From: Chryseobacterium soli
GTDB taxonomy: Bacteria > Bacteroidota > Bacteroidia > Flavobacteriales > Weeksellaceae
Assembly: GCF_000737705.1 (NCBI RefSeq)
Contig: NZ_JPRH01000002.1
Location: 1 to 64,000 of the forward strand
Length of the DNA stretch: 64,000 bases
Reading direction: 5' to 3'
This document shows, in pieces, positions 1 to 9,189 of the stretch (positions are counted from its first letter, which is position 1; each line of letters begins with the position of its first letter). Position numbers and translations under genes: made by a program. The notes beneath the pieces were generated by a model. That model did no database searches and was not told the DNA's origin. It saw nothing but the letters and a program-made list of their open reading frames with translations.

Positions 1-8
1 ATAGATTA

Positions 9-46
9 GATTCTTCATTTCACTTCGTTACATTCTGAATGACAGC
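9..46. repeat. REP-like intergenic repeat fragment
   Basis: A stretch of the form CACTTCGTTACATTCTGAA followed by TGACA resembles the short palindromic elements of Flavobacteriia built around a TTCGTTxxATTCTGAATGACA core. It lies downstream of the GNAT gene. A looser relative (TTCGTTCAGTATGACA) occurs near 35.94 kb. Only part of the element is visible at the window edge. Confidence 0.35.
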
Positions 47-101
47 AGAAATAAGCAGATCATACCGTCTGGTGTAAAATTGTATATTCTTACTTTAATT
101 T

Positions 102-584
102 TTAAAGCCATTTTTCATACAATAACCTTACGGGCTGATAACCCTGTGTCGCCAGCCAACGCTGCATTGTATCATTATTGCATAATGTGAAACGGTAGAT
201 TTTTCGGATGTTATAAGTTGAATAGGTTTCCTCGAAGGCTTTATTCAACGCAGAGTAAATACCCTGTTTCCTGTATTCCTTTTTTACATAACCTTCAGAA
301 ACATACAGGTCATCGGCGTCTCCAAGCTCAAAATTACTGTCGTCTTTTTCATCAATATATCCGAATAGAAAACCGATTGGTTTTTCGTCAATAGATGCAA
401 TAAGAAAAGTACCGTCGTTTTCTTCTTCACAATCCATCATAAAACGCAGATAATGATCCCGGATGTGGCTCCAGTCCGCAGTTTTATCATTCATTTCTTT
501 TTCCGAAACATGAAGCTCACCCACCAGTTCATCTACAATGGGAAGGTGGTCGGCAATTTTAATTTTTTTTATACTGTAATCCAT
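102..584 (-). CDS. GNAT family N-acetyltransferase
   Basis: This 160-residue protein has the size and layout of a single-domain GCN5-related acetyltransferase, which transfers an acetyl group from acetyl-CoA to an amine. The central part contains a beta strand with an FLFGY core, then LYVSEGYVKKEYRKQGIYSALN. That is the motif A region, with the R-K-Q-G-I/Y acetyl-CoA loop at about residues 110-116. The end (WLATQGYQPVRLLYEKWL) fits the closing strands. The gene follows the Pls-like NRPS with a gap of only 15 bp on the same strand, so they are probably co-transcribed. The acetyltransferase may modify the amine-containing product, or protect the cell from it. That role is inferred from position; the substrate cannot be read from the sequence. 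Confidence 0.85.
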   Translation of the reverse strand: MDYSIKKIKIADHLPIVDELVGELHVSEKEMNDKTADWSHIRDHYLRFMMDCEEENDGTFLIASIDEKPIGFLFGYIDEKDDSNFELGDADDLYVSEGYVKKEYRKQGIYSALNKAFEETYSTYNIRKIYRFTLCNNDTMQRWLATQGYQPVRLLYEKWL

Positions 585-599
585 AAGTGTTTGATTAAA

Positions 600-3500
600 T
601 TATTTTCCTCTTAACGGGCTTCCGTGCCATGAAGTGTCATCAGAAAGAGATTCTCCTTTCATCACAAGAGAAAGCGCATCAATATTCACATTATTACCGA
701 TTTCGGTATCATATAAAATAATAGTCCGTGAATGTATGGTCGTCTGGTTGCCAATTTTCACACTTCCTACTTTCATAATCCGGTCTTCAAAAAGATGGGT
801 TTGCGGACCGCAATCTTCATTCAGCATGGCTTCATCACCTATGGTTACCATGTCATATTCTGTAATATCAGTGGTGTTAAGCCATACTCTCTTACCGATT
901 TTTACCCCCAGAAATCTCATAAAAAATGGCAGCCACATCGTACCGCGAAGGAAATCCAGAAAGAAGATTACTGGCAGTGCCTCATAAATGGTGGTAATTC
1001 CCTCACTCATCCACACCTTAAAACTGTACATCGGCATTTCTGTCTTTTTATACTTTCCTACCAATATCCATTTCAGGAGAACGGTAAAGAAAAATGAAGG
1101 AAGAGCAACGATTCCCAAATAGTAAAACGGAGCGAATATAAACAGATAATGGATTTTTCCTTCCAGGTAATTGCTCGTATAAGCAATGAATAAAACACTG
1201 CAGATAATGATAATGGTCTGCGGAAGGATAATCCTGATGCCCTCAACCAAAGCTCTTGCCAGCTGAAGACGGAAAGGCGGATTATACGTAAGACTGTCTT
1301 TAAAAGATTCTGATTTTTGTCTCGAAGGAAGTCCGATAGGAGGGGATCCGAACCAATCTTTTTCAGACGAGTTTTTAAGCTGTTCTTCAGTGGGAGCTTT
1401 ACTTAGAACACCGATCAGCATGTTATCATTCAGCTCATATCCCTGCGGAATCAGTCCGCTGTTTCCTACAAAACTGTTGTTTCCTATTTTTGTTTTTGCT
1501 AAAATTAATTTTTCATTTCGTACATCATGTTCCCCAAGAATTACCGCATCGGCAATAAATGAACCCTCCCCAATCTCCAATAGGTTATGCGAAACATCAC
1601 TCGCTGTCGATATTTCTGAATTTTTACCAACTTTAGCTCCCATCATTCTGTAAAATTTACTGATATAGATCGACGCAAACAGAGGGTGGACAATGGTAAG
1701 TGATAAATTAAAAATCTGATCTTTCACCCATTTTCTGTAATACATAAAACTGTAAACCGGATAAATGCCGGGCTTCATATTGTACTGCAAAAGTCTTGTA
1801 ACAAGGCTGACTACACCAATGAACAGTAATATATAAACGGTTGAAAGGATCGGAGCCTGCCACAGATAATAAAAATTGTAATCAGGAGAACGGTCGTCCA
1901 GATAATATAGCGTATACAGAGTAGGAGCCAAAGGCAGTACAATAAGGAGTGGAAAGAAAAATAAAGAACAGGCATATAAAAGAGAATACCGGTTCCTTTT
2001 TCCGGTGGAGGATAATACCGGAGTTTCTACTTCTTCGGCAGTTTTTACCCGTATTTTCTCAGCGGGGCTACCATCCCAGACTTCTCCAAACCCAATGGTT
2101 TTTCCTTCATTCAGGCAGCTGAGGTCCTGCAGTTCTCCAAACTCTTCAATCGTTGTTCCGCCACATACAATAGCTGAGGATCCAAGATAGGAGTGCGCTT
2201 TGATATGTACTTTTCTTATTTTTAAAATACCATTTTCAACAGAGGCATTATCAATACTGCATCCGGAACTTGTAGTCACATTTTCATCAATCGTTACCAA
2301 ATCTTCAGCTGCAATAGGCAAAAGACTGAGTTGTGCACTCGGATGAACTTTTACGCCTAATAATCTCAGATATTTCGGATATAAAGGAGTTTCTACAATA
2401 AATTCAGAAGGCATCAGTCTTTTAACCGTTTTCCACAGCCACCATCTGAAATAATACCAGCCCCAAAGCGGATAGTCACCTTCTTTAATTTTTCCGATAA
2501 CGAGCCATTTCGTTAAAAGAATAATAATGGAATACACCGGCGGAATTAAAGTATACAGAAGAACTGCACTCAGAAGGGCATACATTGTTCCGTACCCATT
2601 AATCTGAAAATAATAATAACTTAAATAAGGAAAAAATATCTGAATGCTGAATAAAGCAAATATAGCCATCAGGCAAACGGTCTGCGCCGCATTACAGGCA
2701 TAATACTGAAAAGTGGAAACCCTTTGGAAAGGTTCCTGAACTGTCGGTTCTTCAGTATGTTTGATTTTAAGACATTCAGCGTAAGCAGCCAGCGGCCGGT
2801 TTTCATAAATATCTTTTAAAGAAGCGTAGGGAATTCCCGCTTTTTGCCTTAAATGCGAAACAAGGGTAGCAGCCAGCAAAGAATGTCCGCCCAGATCAGT
2901 GAAAAAATCATGATCCAGATTAATATCTTTTCCAGGAAACACCCATTGAAGCGTCTGAATAAGTTTTTCCTCTATAGAACCTTCAGCATCAATTTTAATA
3001 TCCTCATTCTTTTCATGCTGACTAAAGCTTTCAGGAACGGGCAGTCTTTTTCTGTCGATTTTTCCGCTCGGCATCCTTGGCATTTCCTTCATTTTGATGA
3101 TCGAAATAGGAACCATATACGGTGCTAGAAACTTGGCCAGTTCTTTCCGCATTTCATTTTCATCAAACCAGGAAGCATTGTTCATGACTACATAGCCTAC
3201 AAGTTGTCCCTGTTCATTGGAATCCTCTTTAACAGCCACTGCTGCTGAAGAAATGCCGGGAAGCTGATTCAGTCGGGTTTCTATCTCACCCAGTTCAATC
3301 CTATAGCCACGAAGTTTGATCTGATCATCTATTCTGCCCTGGAATTCAATAAATCCATCTTCCCGTATCAGTACGGCATCACCGGTTTTGTAAATAGTGT
3401 CACCCGGAAGTTCAGGAAAAGGATTAGTCAGAAATTTTTGTTCGGTAAGTTCAGGAAGATTAAAATAGCCCTTGCTTACTCCGGGTCCTGAGATGATCAT

Positions 3501-4520
3501 TTCACCGCGTTCTCCTCTCGGTACAATAGCCATATTTTCGTCAACAATAGCGATGTGGTAATTCGGAAGCGGATTTCCAATGGTAAGTTCTTCCTGACTG
3601 TTCAATATTGCCATATTGGAAGAAACAGTGGTTTCGGTGGGACCGTAGCTGTTAATAAATATCCTGTACGGTTTTGCCCATTTTTCCTGCACCTGTTTTG
3701 TACAAGCTTCGCCACCGGTATTGATGAGCCTTATACCGGGTACTTCATCAATAATGGCTAAAATACTGGGAACTGCATGCAGTACAGTAATTTTATTTTG
3801 AGTTAAAACATCACTCAGCTCATCAATCGCTTTTACAGTAAGAGCATCAGCGATCCAAATCGTTGCTCCGGCAAAAAGACTGATCCATACCTCTTCACAC
3901 CACATGTCAAAAGACACAGAAAATCCCTGGTAAACGATATCGGTATCTTTTATTTCTATAAAATCTTCTTCAGAACGGATCAGGTGGCATATGTTTCGGT
4001 GGGAGATCGGGATCCCCTTAGGATTTCCTGTACTTCCGGAAGTGAATAGTACATAGGCCCAATGATCAGGATAATGATACGTAGGCAAAGAAGGAATATG
4101 ATGCTCAGGCTGTGGAGCTATGGAAAGAGGCTGACAATGAATACCTGCGTCGGTATCTGAAAAATAGGTCTTAACCTGAATGTCACTGAACACTTTTTTT
4201 ATTCTGTCTTCAGGCATTTCCCTGTCAAGAGGAATATAGGAAGCCCCTGCTTTGATGATTCCTAGTATAGCAACAGGAAGCTCCAGACTTCTTGGATACC
4301 AGACACCTACACAGTCACCCGGTTGTATACCTGCCTGCTGAAGCTGTAGAGCGACGGCATTACTCCAACTGTCTAATTCTCCATAAGTTAGTTTTTTATC
4401 TTTAAATATAAAAGCGGTTTTATCACGGTACTTTTCAAAAGTAGGAGCCAATAATTCCGGAAGGGTCTCATCTCTTATCAATTCAGGAGAAATTTTTCCT
4501 AAAATCAAGCTTTTCATCAT
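600..4520 (-). CDS. Pls/PosA-family single-module non-ribosomal peptide synthetase
   Basis: At 1306 aa this has the architecture of epsilon-poly-L-lysine synthetase (Pls, about 1,300 aa): an adenylation domain, a carrier domain, then a membrane part with three soluble tandem domains instead of a condensation domain. The A domain spans about 1-495: core A3 LFTSGSTGNPKG near 159-169, NSYGPTET near 290, YKTGD near 378, GRIDDQIKLRGYRIELGEIE near 396-413, and the A10 lysine at K487 (PSGKIDRKRLP). The conserved substrate-pocket Asp is probably D205 (SFDMW). The carrier has DLGGHSLLAATL with the phosphopantetheine serine at S547. Residues 600-1306 alternate hydrophobic helix pairs with three hexapeptide-like left-handed beta-helix regions. 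By family knowledge these enzymes make linear homopolymers of basic amino acids at the membrane. The monomer here is not determined. The gene is divergent from upp. Confidence 0.88.
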   Translation of the reverse strand: MMKSLILGKISPELIRDETLPELLAPTFEKYRDKTAFIFKDKKLTYGELDSWSNAVALQLQQAGIQPGDCVGVWYPRSLELPVAILGIIKAGASYIPLDREMPEDRIKKVFSDIQVKTYFSDTDAGIHCQPLSIAPQPEHHIPSLPTYHYPDHWAYVLFTSGSTGNPKGIPISHRNICHLIRSEEDFIEIKDTDIVYQGFSVSFDMWCEEVWISLFAGATIWIADALTVKAIDELSDVLTQNKITVLHAVPSILAIIDEVPGIRLINTGGEACTKQVQEKWAKPYRIFINSYGPTETTVSSNMAILNSQEELTIGNPLPNYHIAIVDENMAIVPRGERGEMIISGPGVSKGYFNLPELTEQKFLTNPFPELPGDTIYKTGDAVLIREDGFIEFQGRIDDQIKLRGYRIELGEIETRLNQLPGISSAAVAVKEDSNEQGQLVGYVVMNNASWFDENEMRKELAKFLAPYMVPISIIKMKEMPRMPSGKIDRKRLPVPESFSQHEKNEDIKIDAEGSIEEKLIQTLQWVFPGKDINLDHDFFTDLGGHSLLAATLVSHLRQKAGIPYASLKDIYENRPLAAYAECLKIKHTEEPTVQEPFQRVSTFQYYACNAAQTVCLMAIFALFSIQIFFPYLSYYYFQINGYGTMYALLSAVLLYTLIPPVYSIIILLTKWLVIGKIKEGDYPLWGWYYFRWWLWKTVKRLMPSEFIVETPLYPKYLRLLGVKVHPSAQLSLLPIAAEDLVTIDENVTTSSGCSIDNASVENGILKIRKVHIKAHSYLGSSAIVCGGTTIEEFGELQDLSCLNEGKTIGFGEVWDGSPAEKIRVKTAEEVETPVLSSTGKRNRYSLLYACSLFFFPLLIVLPLAPTLYTLYYLDDRSPDYNFYYLWQAPILSTVYILLFIGVVSLVTRLLQYNMKPGIYPVYSFMYYRKWVKDQIFNLSLTIVHPLFASIYISKFYRMMGAKVGKNSEISTASDVSHNLLEIGEGSFIADAVILGEHDVRNEKLILAKTKIGNNSFVGNSGLIPQGYELNDNMLIGVLSKAPTEEQLKNSSEKDWFGSPPIGLPSRQKSESFKDSLTYNPPFRLQLARALVEGIRIILPQTIIIICSVLFIAYTSNYLEGKIHYLFIFAPFYYLGIVALPSFFFTVLLKWILVGKYKKTEMPMYSFKVWMSEGITTIYEALPVIFFLDFLRGTMWLPFFMRFLGVKIGKRVWLNTTDITEYDMVTIGDEAMLNEDCGPQTHLFEDRIMKVGSVKIGNQTTIHSRTIILYDTEIGNNVNIDALSLVMKGESLSDDTSWHGSPLRGK

Positions 4521-4619
4521 TGAATATCTATTTTTATTTGGTCATTAGTAGGGTTGGGAAACTTTTATAAATATACCTATTTCTCCCGACTCTCAATATT
4601 CAAATTCGTTTTTTAGTTG

Positions 4620-4627
4620 TAATTTTG
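4620..4627 (+). promoter_or_regulatory. upp promoter -7 box
   Basis: TAATTTTG matches the Bacteroidota -7 consensus TAnnTTTG and lies 44 nt upstream of the upp start codon, inside the 151-bp region shared with the divergent Pls-like gene. Confidence 0.6.
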
Positions 4628-4671
4628 CAGGGATTTAGATCGACTAACTGTAATTAAAATCTTAAAAATTC

Positions 4672-5322
4672 ATGCTTACTATTTTATCGCAACACTTTTC
4701 TCTTGTTAATGAATGGATTAACGAACTTCGTAATGTAGAAATTCAGCATGACCGGATGAGATTCCGTAGAAATATGGAACGTATCGGAGAAATTGCCGCC
4801 TTTGAAATCAGTAAAGAATTAGAACAAAGAGAGGTTGAAATTCAGACTCCTTTAGATACTATCAAAGTAAAAGAAATAGCAGTACAGCCTGTTATTACCA
4901 CCATTTTACGGGCTGGGGTTCCTTTGTTTCAGGGGATTTTAAATTATTTAGACAGAGCAGACTGCGGTTTTGTAGCTGCTTATAGAAAGCATGATGCCAA
5001 TGATTATTTTTCTATCAAACAGGATTATTTAACGTGTCCGAATATCGAAGGAAGACCTTTGATCGTTGCAGATCCGATGCTGGCAACCGGAGCTTCCCTG
5101 ATTGAAGCCATCAAAGACCTGCTGACTAACGGAAAGCCTACCCAGCTGCATATCGTAGCAGCAATTGCTTCCAGGCAGGGAGTTGAAACCATTCAGAATG
5201 CGTATCCTGATGCAAGAATATGGGTGGGCGCTATTGATGAGCAGCTAACCACCAAAGGATACATCACTCCAGGGTTGGGAGATGCAGGAGATTTAAGCTA
5301 TGGTGAAAAACTTCAGCGATAA
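4672..5322 (+). CDS. upp: Uracil phosphoribosyltransferase
   Basis: Converts uracil and PRPP to UMP in pyrimidine salvage in the cytoplasm. The protein has 216 aa, close to the usual 205-215. The family landmarks are present: LRAGVPLFQGIL (the conserved R-A-G near residue 81), the PRPP-binding segment IVADPMLATGASLIEAI near residues 130-147 (an acidic residue before the TGxS loop), and the C-terminal uracil-binding TKGYITPGLGDAGDLSYG. Bacteroidota versions diverge somewhat from the E. coli enzyme, as here. It is transcribed alone from its own promoter, divergently from the Pls-like gene. No function other than UMP salvage is suggested. Confidence 0.95.
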   Translation: MLTILSQHFSLVNEWINELRNVEIQHDRMRFRRNMERIGEIAAFEISKELEQREVEIQTPLDTIKVKEIAVQPVITTILRAGVPLFQGILNYLDRADCGFVAAYRKHDANDYFSIKQDYLTCPNIEGRPLIVADPMLATGASLIEAIKDLLTNGKPTQLHIVAAIASRQGVETIQNAYPDARIWVGAIDEQLTTKGYITPGLGDAGDLSYGEKLQR

Positions 5323-5367
5323 TTTTTTGACTTTATAAGAACTCATGAAATAATTCGAAAATAGCAA

Positions 5368-6371
5368 TCATAATTTATTTTTTCGTTTAATATTTTTAAT
5401 AAACTCGTTTGGTGTCATCCCTTCTAGTTCTTTAAAGGTACGATTAAATGATGCCTGGTGGCTGAATCCTGCATCTGTATAAATGTGTTTTATAGTATAT
5501 TTTTTTTGATGATTGTTCAGGAAATCTTTTTTTACCTGCTCAATACGGTAATAATTTAAAAGACCTTTAAAACCTTTTTCATTTTTGATATTAATTGCTC
5601 TGGAAATATAAGAGGTATTGGTCTGTAAAGCTTTAGCAAGCGATTGGATGTTAAAATCGAAATTTTTGTAAGGTTTTGATTTTTCAAAATATTCAATGAT
5701 TTCTTGGTATAAAACCTTGTACTTCTCATTTTCGTAAAAGTTTTCGTCCTTATTGATATCTTCTTTTTCCTCTTTATTGTCCCTTACATTATTGTTGTTT
5801 TCTATTAAAGCAGCAGCCTGGTTCTCAATTTTTGAGAATGAATTGAAATAATGGATAACCATTAAAGATTGGGGGATAATAAAAATAAGAGGACTTAATT
5901 TTAGGACTAAGCCTGCTTCTTCGGATAATGTAATATTTAGATTTAATCGTAAAATTCTGAAACAAAAGGTGTTGTAAGAATAACGATTATTAAAAGCAGG
6001 CAAATACAGGCAAATACTTTATAATTGTACATTCTATATATGATAATCAAAATGGTGAGATACCACAAATAACTGTTGTATGGCCATAATAGTAAAACAA
6101 GAGGGTACTGTCCTAGCGAAAATAGTATTAACCCTATTTTAAGGGTTGATTTAAAATTAAAATTAAAATTAGATATGATGAATAAGGAATAGCCAATAGC
6201 CAGAATGAATATCATACAATAAATCATTTCTAAATATAATTTTGTATAGTAAAAAAAGGCTGTGTAAAAAATAAGAATGCCTATTATAGATGCTATGAGA
6301 TGCAGTATAAATTTTTTTTGTTTCGATATTAAATAAATATTATTCATAATGCTATTAAAATAATAAGTCAC
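5368..6371 (-). pseudogene. Frameshifted membrane-anchored AraC-type regulator
   Basis: Two overlapping reading frames form one broken gene. The upstream frame (from 6371, or the internal Met at 6347) encodes a 142-aa, strongly hydrophobic part with several membrane segments, ending ...TPFVSEFYD then TAA at 5943. The downstream frame continues with NLNITLSEEAGLVLKLSP, one more hydrophobic stretch, an acidic linker and a C-terminal AraC/XylS HTH (FNIQSLAKALQTNTSYISRAINI ... IKHIYTDAGFSHQASFNRTFKELEGMTPNEF). Adding one base around 5943-5947 (GATTAAATC to GATTTAAATC) joins them into a protein of about 330-340 aa reading EFYDLNLNITL. The intact form would be a membrane-linked transcription factor typical of Flavobacteriia. 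The one-base loss may be a real mutation or a sequencing error in an A/T run. Confidence 0.8.
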
Positions 6372-6394
6372 TTTTATTTATTCAATAAAATTAA

Positions 6395-6440
6395 ATATAA
6401 AATCCAATAAAAATAGATCTATTTTTATTGGATTTTATAT
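6395..6440. repeat. Perfect 46-bp palindrome
   Basis: The two 23-nt arms are exact reverse complements with no loop (centre between 6417 and 6418). The left arm begins ATATAAAATCC and the right arm ends GGATTTTATAT. It lies between the end of the minus-strand HTH gene (6536) and the start of the broken AraC-type gene (6371). A transcript of either strand would form a very long A/U-rich hairpin, so a bidirectional terminator is the plainest reading. A protein-binding site upstream of the AraC-type gene is an alternative. Confidence 0.8.
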
Positions 6441-6535
6441 AAGTGAATTTTTTTAAGTTGTTTTATTTAAATTGTTGATAATTAATGTGTTAAATTGTTT
6501 TTTTTCTATGTATTTATGATGAATCTGTCTTTAGA

Positions 6536-6895
6536 TTATTTACTTATAAATAACTTTTTCCATTTAGCAACAGTGGTTCTGCTCAATTTAAAATGTCGTG
6601 CTAATTGAGAATTATTCAATTTATTTTTCTTTTGGTATTCCAAAATCTCAAAGATAGCAGCTTTATTATAGGATCGATGGCTTTGATTAAAATGGAGGTT
6701 CTCTTTATCTGTAGTTTCAGAAATTAACTCGTTAATTTTGATAATATCTAAAATAGAAAGTTCTTCTTTTTTTAATATTGAATTACCTAAATCTTTTTTT
6801 TGGGGGAATTTTTTAAGAATAATATCAGTGTAAATACTTTTATAATTTGGCTGTTCTCTTTTTTTCTTATTCATAGTTCTGGATGTAATTTCCAA
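6536..6895 (-). CDS. Small HTH protein, orphan transposase-like
   Basis: A 119-aa lysine-rich protein. Its C-terminal 50 residues form a helix-turn-helix of the Fis/transposase-like kind: AIFEILEYQKKNKLNNSQLARHFKLSRTTVAKWKKLF. The N-terminal half is charged and has no recognisable domain. There is no DDE catalytic domain and no flanking inverted repeats, so this is not a complete insertion sequence. Similar stand-alone HTH proteins are common in Chryseobacterium and are often labelled transposase. A second member of this kind lies just upstream (7017-7457). It could be a DNA-binding regulator or a relic of a mobile element; the sequence does not decide. Confidence 0.6.
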   Translation of the reverse strand: MEITSRTMNKKKREQPNYKSIYTDIILKKFPQKKDLGNSILKKEELSILDIIKINELISETTDKENLHFNQSHRSYNKAAIFEILEYQKKNKLNNSQLARHFKLSRTTVAKWKKLFISK

Positions 6896-7016
6896 AGTTG
6901 AAATTGCGTTCTTATATTAAAAAGTCATTTGTGTGTTTAGAATCGAGATACAGTAAGAAATCAGTTTCAAATTGTTTTATATTACAAAGGGTCTGTTTGC
7001 TTACAATGTTTTTAAC

Positions 7017-7457
7017 TTAGACTTCAATTTTACTGTATTTATTAAACCATTTATAAAGCGTAGTTTTAGGAATATTATATTCTTTTATTACCTGATTTTT
7101 CGTTTTCTCACCATTAGTTATAATTTCAAGAATATGATCTATGATTTCCTTGGAATAGATATTTTTACGAAATTGTGGGAGGTTCGTAGTTTGTACTGGT
7201 AAATTTATTTTACTCACTGCTGCCGGGGGAGCATATAGAATCAGATGTTGGGAATACAGTCTGAAAAAATCATACCCAAGCAGTTTGCTCCAGCGTAATA
7301 AGATTTCTGAATCCAAGCTTTTGCAAAGAAACATTTCTTCTATGTCCTTTTCTGTACAGTGTAAAAAATTACAGATACGGGACATTTCTATTTTTAATTC
7401 TTCGGATCTTTTTTTTATTAGTGATCCTAGATGAATATTTTTAAAATGACTATTCAT
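7017..7457 (-). CDS. Orphan HTH protein of a Chryseobacterium-abundant family
   Basis: A 146-aa protein with two DNA-binding-like parts. The N-terminal region (LGSLIKKRSEELKIEMSRI ... LLRWSKLLGYDFFRLYSQHLILYAPP) looks like a divergent XRE-type helix bundle. The C-terminal region (FRKNIYSKEIIDHILEIITNG ... NQVIKEYNIPKTTLYKWFNKY) is a transposase-orfA-like HTH. This layout, with its YSQHLILYAPP signature, recurs in many copies in Chryseobacterium genomes and is usually annotated as a transposase or HTH protein. No partner transposase and no inverted repeats are visible. I regard it as a stand-alone DNA-binding protein of unknown role. Confidence 0.7.
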   Translation of the reverse strand: MNSHFKNIHLGSLIKKRSEELKIEMSRICNFLHCTEKDIEEMFLCKSLDSEILLRWSKLLGYDFFRLYSQHLILYAPPAAVSKINLPVQTTNLPQFRKNIYSKEIIDHILEIITNGEKTKNQVIKEYNIPKTTLYKWFNKYSKIEV

Positions 7458-7647
7458 ATCCGTTGAATTGTTTATGACAAGTTGTTATTGATAAATAATA
7501 GAATCTTCCGATGGGGAATATCTGTAGAGTAATGTATACCTGCTTTAAAAATCCTCAGCCAAAGTAAATGGTTATATAATAAGCCTATGAAAAACTAACG
7601 CATTGATTAACTTAGGCTGAAGATAAATTTAAAGATTTGTAATTTTT

Positions 7648-9189
7648 CTAATAGGTAACATTTGCAGGACTGTTAATAGGATAGGTTACAGAACCTCCTA
7701 GAGAGTTATAATAACCAATTCCAGAACCGTATACTTTAGAGCCGCCCTGTGCTGCTGCTGTCCCGGAAATAATAAGTGAAGTATAGTTACCTAGCGCAAC
7801 TTCACCATAGGTATAGGTGGTAGGAACAATAGTAGCTATTGACATTTTGGTAAATGCTGAACGGTTGTTGTTGTCACCTACTCCCAATACACTGATTCCG
7901 TTGGCTTGTCCTGTTGCATATATATTAAGTTTGGTAGATACAATGGCTGCATTCTGTTCTATGGCTAGATCCATAATAGGATCAGTTCCGTCTGTAAGCT
8001 TACCTGTAATGGTAATTTCTGTTGGTGAAAAGTTATTACTAGATCCTAATCCGATAGCACCTGCAAGGTTATAACCAAATCCGTACAGTCTATCTTTGTT
8101 GGTTAAAGCAAGACCTTGGTAGCCATCAACCACACAACGGATAATTTTTTCCCCTGCTAATAAATTAAAATTAGCCGTTACATCTGTTGGGGTTGCAATA
8201 TCACCGTTCAGGGTAGCTGAAGCTAGGTTTCTTTGGGTATTGTTACTATTTCCCCAAACATATAATTTGCCATCGGAAGTTACAGCCACTCCTTGCCCAA
8301 AGTTCTCAGAACCATTAAAATCGACTACCGTTACTCCTGTGGTGGTTTTCAGATTTTTAAAAAAAGGCAGTACGGTAAATGCTGTTGTATTTCCGGTGTT
8401 AGTCCCTAAACCTGTTCTGTAATTGGTATTTTGCCCTGCCGCATATAGCAGGCCATCATCTCCTAATACAAATGTATGTGAGTTGCCGAAGGTTCTCACG
8501 CGTACAGCTTTAATTCCTGCTGGCAATGGTACTTTTGAAACCATCGATACAGGATTGTATGGATAAGTACCATTCACTATTGAAAGTGGGTCAAGCCCAA
8601 GAGATCCATAAGGATTATATCCCCATGCCCAGAGCTCACCATTTTTTAGAACAGCTAAACCATTGGCATAACCCGCAGAAATATCTACTGCCGGCCTCGC
8701 TAAAAGGATGCTGGGTTTATAGGGGCCATCTGCTTTTGCTAAAGATCTAAGGGTAGAGTATCCCATTCCATATACATATCCGTCTTCACGGCTAATAAAA
8801 AGATTGTCAAAGTATAGATCACCTGCTGCAATTTTTAAGGCAGTAATAGGTACGCCTGTGTTGCCTCCAGCTAAAATTTGATTGACCACAGATGATACAC
8901 CGGCTTTGTCTAATAAACAGTCTGTCCAGGTTGCATCTCTTTTTAGCTTTAGACATTTGGCTGTATTATCATATACTACCGTAGCTTCTACAGGGGTTGT
9001 GCTGCTTGGGGTTAAGGTAATTGATGCAGAATCCACAATCGGCATTACCACTCCCATTTGTTTTGCAGAATTGGTGTTTTGCATGTGAAAGATCCCTTGT
9101 GGGGTTGTAGTGTTGATTCCCACTTGAGCTTTTACGCCAACAATGTAACCCAATACTAATGCTGGGAAAAAAAATTTTCTTACATTCAT
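7648..9189 (-). CDS. Secreted RCC1-repeat (beta-propeller) protein
   Basis: A 513-aa protein with a Sec signal peptide (about residues 1-21, ending VGVKA-Q). It then has the QVGINTTTPQG opening typical of a flavobacterial family of surface or secreted proteins. Residues 120-500 hold about six or seven RCC1-like repeats, each with a turn of the form LYxxGxNxxxxxGLG: LWAWGYNPYGSLGLD, LYAAGQNTNYRTGLG, LYVWGNSNN, LYGFGYNLAGAIGLG, IYATGQANG. RCC1 repeats fold into beta-propellers used for binding; no enzyme motif is seen. The C-terminus (SPANVTY) does not look like a type IX sorting domain. It is monocistronic, with 327 bp of A/T-rich DNA upstream. The ligand is unknown. Confidence 0.75.
   Translation of the reverse strand: MNVRKFFFPALVLGYIVGVKAQVGINTTTPQGIFHMQNTNSAKQMGVVMPIVDSASITLTPSSTTPVEATVVYDNTAKCLKLKRDATWTDCLLDKAGVSSVVNQILAGGNTGVPITALKIAAGDLYFDNLFISREDGYVYGMGYSTLRSLAKADGPYKPSILLARPAVDISAGYANGLAVLKNGELWAWGYNPYGSLGLDPLSIVNGTYPYNPVSMVSKVPLPAGIKAVRVRTFGNSHTFVLGDDGLLYAAGQNTNYRTGLGTNTGNTTAFTVLPFFKNLKTTTGVTVVDFNGSENFGQGVAVTSDGKLYVWGNSNNTQRNLASATLNGDIATPTDVTANFNLLAGEKIIRCVVDGYQGLALTNKDRLYGFGYNLAGAIGLGSSNNFSPTEITITGKLTDGTDPIMDLAIEQNAAIVSTKLNIYATGQANGISVLGVGDNNNRSAFTKMSIATIVPTTYTYGEVALGNYTSLIISGTAAAQGGSKVYGSGIGYYNSLGGSVTYPINSPANVTY

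Noticed and set aside
634..3761. Several plus-strand frames of 60-120 codons opposite the Pls-like gene
   Set aside because: They are antisense shadows of a clearly coding frame and have no protein features.
4771..4786. A match to the regulon inverted repeat (CCGTAGAAATATGG) inside upp
   Set aside because: It lies within the coding sequence, one half-site position differs, and no TTTG box follows at the required distance.
6536..7457. The two HTH genes as a complete insertion sequence
   Set aside because: There is no DDE transposase and no flanking inverted repeats or target duplications. The nearby 46-bp palindrome has no second copy in the window.
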